Source: Lachnospiraceae bacterium UBA4711 (GTDB lineage: Bacteria > Bacillota > Clostridia > Lachnospirales > Lachnospiraceae). From it: a DNA stretch of 14,714 nt. The translations under genes and the position numbers were made by a program. The notes beneath the pieces were generated by a model that had not been told where the DNA came from, did not search any database, and saw only the letters and a program-made list of their open reading frames with translations. Shown in pieces: positions 12,342 through 14,714 of this stretch. Within the stretch, counting starts at the first letter, position 1. Each line of letters begins with the position of its first letter. The stretch lies in the NCBI GenBank assembly GCA_002404515.1, contig DHJV01000159.1:1-14714 (forward strand), read 5' to 3'.

Positions 12342-14714
12342 CTATGAAAGCTGTGCTTCAGCTTCCTTTACACCTGCTTCAAGTGCATCCTTGATGCCTG
12401 CAGGAGTCTTACCACCTGCCTGTGCCATATTGGGACGGCCACCGCCGCCGCCACCGACCATCGGTGCAATCTTCTTGATGATATTTCCGGCATGTGCGCC
12501 AGCCTTCACAGCATCATCCGTTGCCATCACGATCAGGTTAACCTTATCTCCCATATCGGAGGCTAATATAACTACACCAGATGCAATCTTTGTCTTCATA
12601 TCGTCACCAAGATTACGAAGTGCATTCATATCAACTCCATTTACAGATACCGGAAGAACCTTGTAAGCGCCAACTGCCACTACGTCAGACAATACGTCAC
12701 CAACAGCCGCCTTTGCCATCTTGTCTTTAAGTTTCTGGTTCTCAGACTGTAACTGTTTGATCTCTGCAAGCATGCCCTCAATCTTCTCTACAAGATTTGC
12801 AGGCTCTGCCTTTGCAGCAGCACTTGCCTGTTTCAATGTATTCTCCAGATTATGATAATATGCAAATGCACCGCGGGAAGTAAGCGCCTCAATACGGCGG
12901 ACGCCAGCGGCGACACCTGTCTCAGATACAATCTTAAAGGTTGCAATCACACCCGTCTTTTCTACGTGTGTACCACCGCAAAGCTCGATGGAGAAATCGC
13001 CCATATTGACAACTCGTACCGTCTCGCCATACTTCTCACCAAAAAGTGCCATCGCGCCTGTCTTCTTTGCTTCCTCCAGTCCCATAACCTTTGTTACAAC
13101 CGGAAGATCCTCGGCGATCTTCTCATTGACGATTGCCTCTACCTGCTCGATTTCTTCTTTCGAGAGTGCCTGATTATGTGTAAAGTCAAACCGGAGACGA
13201 TCCTGATCTACATAGGAACCTGCCTGTTCCACATGTCCACCGAGAACCATCTTTAATGCCTTCTGCAGCAAATGTGTTGCAGAATGGTTCATACATGTAT
13301 GCAGACGCTTATCTGCATCAACAGAAAGCTTTGCTGTATCATGAAGCTTAATCTCGCCATTTTCTACATAACCGATATGTGCGATCTTGCCACCGACAAC
13401 CTTGATCGTATCCTTGACGATGAATTTACCAGTTGCTGTCTCGATCACACCGGCATCACCACACTGACCACCCATGGTCGCATAAAATGGTGTCTCTTTG
13501 ACAAGAATGGAACCATTATCACCTTCGGAAAGGATGTCTGCCACTGCATCTTCACCTGCGATTGCCACGATTTCGGACTCATGTGTCAGTCTATCATAAC
13601 CGACAAATTCGGTTGTGATTGTGACATCAATCTGCTCATAGACTGTCGCATCGGCACCCATATAGTTCGTTGTTTTTCTCGCCTTTCTTGCGCGCTCCCG
13701 CTGTTCCTGCATGCAAGCCTTAAATCCTTCCTCATCTGCTGAAAATCCTGACTCTTCCAGAATCTCGACAGTCAGATCAAGTGGAAATCCATAGGTATCA
13801 TACAGCTTAAATGCATGCTCGCCCGAAAGAGTTTTCTCTCCCTTTGCCTTCATATCGTCTACATAACCATTCAGGATAGAAAGTCCCTGATCGATCGTCT
13901 TATTGAAATTTTCTTCCTCTGTATTTAAAGTTGCAAAAATATGCTCCTGCTTTTCTGCAAGCTCCGGATAAGCATCCTTGGATACTTCGATCACGGTCTT
14001 TGAAAGCTCTGCTAAGAAAGCGCCCTTGATGCCAAGCAGTCTGCCATGTCTTGCTGCACGGCGGAGCAGGCGCCGAAGCACATATCCACGACCTTCGTTG
14101 GATGGAAGGATACCATCGGATGTCATAAAAGTAACCGAACGGATATGATCCGTGATGACACGGATGCTGACGTCTGTATTTGCGTCCTCTTCATATGTAA
14201 CACCTGCCATCTCGCAGACCTTGTCACGGAGTGCCTTAATCGTGTCTACATCGAAGATAGAATCCACATCCTGTACAACAACTGCCAGACGCTCCAGACC
14301 CATACCTGTATCGATATTCTTCTGCTCAAGCTCTGTATAGTTGTTATGACCATCATTATCAAACTGTGTGAAAACGTTGTTCCATACTTCCATATAACGG
14401 TCACAGTCACAACCGACTGTACAGCCTGGCTTACCACAGCCATACTTTTCTCCACGGTCATAATAAACTTCTGAACATGGACCGCAAGGACCTGCGCCAT
14501 GCTCCCAGAAGTTATCTTCTTTGCCAAAACGGAAGATACGGTCTTTGTCTACGCCGATCTCCTTGTTCCAGATATCAAACGCCTCATCATCCTCAAGATA
14601 AACGGATGGATACAGACGGTTCTTATCGAGTCCGACAACCTCTGTCAAAAACTCCCATGTCCAATGAATTGCATCGTGCTTGAAGTAATCGCCAAATGAG
14701 AAGTTACCAAGCAT
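12342..14714 (-). CDS. alaS: Alanine--tRNA ligase, partial (N-terminus outside window)
   Basis: AlaRS charges tRNA-Ala and hydrolyses mischarged Ser- and Gly-tRNA. The 790 residues present correspond to all but about the first 85 of the bacterial enzyme; the Met at the window edge lies in the conserved internal MLGNFSFGDYF motif and is not the start. Visible in order are the catalytic HGAGPCGPCSE, a Cys-rich GCGKPGCTVGCDCDRY insert that may bind zinc, class II motif 3 NIDTGMGLERLA, the tRNA-recognition region with RGYVLRRLLRRAARHG, the editing domain with HSATH (about residue 475) and CGGTHV (about 580), a coiled-coil (KIEGMLAEIKQLQSENQKL), and the C-Ala domain ending in VGGGGGGRPNMAQAGG and IKDALEAGVKEA. 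No truncation or missing catalytic element is seen at the C-terminal end. clpP follows after 33 bases. Confidence 0.97.
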   Translation of the reverse strand: MLGNFSFGDYFKHDAIHWTWEFLTEVVGLDKNRLYPSVYLEDDEAFDIWNKEIGVDKDRIFRFGKEDNFWEHGAGPCGPCSEVYYDRGEKYGCGKPGCTVGCDCDRYMEVWNNVFTQFDNDGHNNYTELEQKNIDTGMGLERLAVVVQDVDSIFDVDTIKALRDKVCEMAGVTYEEDANTDVSIRVITDHIRSVTFMTSDGILPSNEGRGYVLRRLLRRAARHGRLLGIKGAFLAELSKTVIEVSKDAYPELAEKQEHIFATLNTEEENFNKTIDQGLSILNGYVDDMKAKGEKTLSGEHAFKLYDTYGFPLDLTVEILEESGFSADEEGFKACMQEQRERARKARKTTNYMGADATVYEQIDVTITTEFVGYDRLTHESEIVAIAGEDAVADILSEGDNGSILVKETPFYATMGGQCGDAGVIETATGKFIVKDTIKVVGGKIAHIGYVENGEIKLHDTAKLSVDADKRLHTCMNHSATHLLQKALKMVLGGHVEQAGSYVDQDRLRFDFTHNQALSKEEIEQVEAIVNEKIAEDLPVVTKVMGLEEAKKTGAMALFGEKYGETVRVVNMGDFSIELCGGTHVEKTGVIATFKIVSETGVAAGVRRIEALTSRGAFAYYHNLENTLKQASAAAKAEPANLVEKIEGMLAEIKQLQSENQKLKDKMAKAAVGDVLSDVVAVGAYKVLPVSVNGVDMNALRNLGDDMKTKIASGVVILASDMGDKVNLIVMATDDAVKAGAHAGNIIKKIAPMVGGGGGGRPNMAQAGGKTPAGIKDALEAGVKEAEAQLS

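Noticed and set aside
12852..13742. Plus-strand open frames opposite alaS (134 and 156 codons)
   Set aside because: They are antisense to highly conserved AlaRS sequence, Cys/His-rich through codon complementarity, and without ribosome sites.
14712..14714. ATG at the right edge as the start of alaS
   Set aside because: This Met is in the internal MLGNFSFGDYF motif of AlaRS; the conserved first roughly 85 residues are missing, so the gene continues beyond the window.

Overview
The window is a stretch of ordinary, moderately AT-rich chromosome from an anaerobic, endospore-forming Firmicute, most likely a member of the Lachnospiraceae (Clostridia). This placement rests on the sporulation pair yqfC/yqfD, the yqfC-yqfD-phoH-ybeY gene order, a glutamate 5-kinase without a PUA domain, a DUF3048 lipoprotein, a cytidylate kinase-like protein of the kind common in gut clostridia, and the N-terminal PAS sequence at the left edge. 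Every supported gene lies on the minus strand, so transcription runs from right to left.

Right part (14714 to 11373): alaS (its 5' end is outside the window) is followed after 33 bases by clpP. Then comes rpsU, which has its own sigma-A promoter and a strong intrinsic terminator. This is a translation and protein quality-control block.

Middle part (11250 to 7149): a sigma-E-like promoter candidate precedes yqfC. The order is yqfC-yqfD (8-base overlap), phoH, ybeY (TTG start) and a DUF3048 lipoprotein (14-base overlap with ybeY). This block combines sporulation-envelope genes with rRNA maturation genes (YbeY, PhoH).

Left part (7105 to 1153): a small membrane-anchored protein with a BofC-C-like C-terminus is followed by two translationally coupled flavoproteins (an HI0933/BaiN-type and a COG2509-type oxidoreductase), proB, a DUF896 (YnzC-like) protein, 5-formyltetrahydrofolate cyclo-ligase and a patatin-like phospholipase. 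Gaps are at most about 70 bases and no terminator is visible, so yqfC to the patatin gene could be one roughly 10 kb transcription unit with internal starts.

Far left (1067 to 1): a cytidylate kinase-like gene has a textbook consensus sigma-A promoter followed by a perfect palindrome, and ends at an intrinsic terminator. The -10 box of the promoter for the last gene, a PAS-domain protein cut by the window edge, lies inside that terminator's loop.

No gene-free stretch reaches 300 bases; the longest is the rpsU leader region (158 bases). I see no mobile element, CRISPR array, tRNA, rRNA or toxin/defence module. No previously undescribed system is evident. The most interesting signals are small regulatory structures (a 14-bp inverted repeat enclosing a ribosome binding site, a nested terminator/promoter, and a palindrome at a start site) and some unusual gene neighbourhoods (clpP without clpX, proB without proA).
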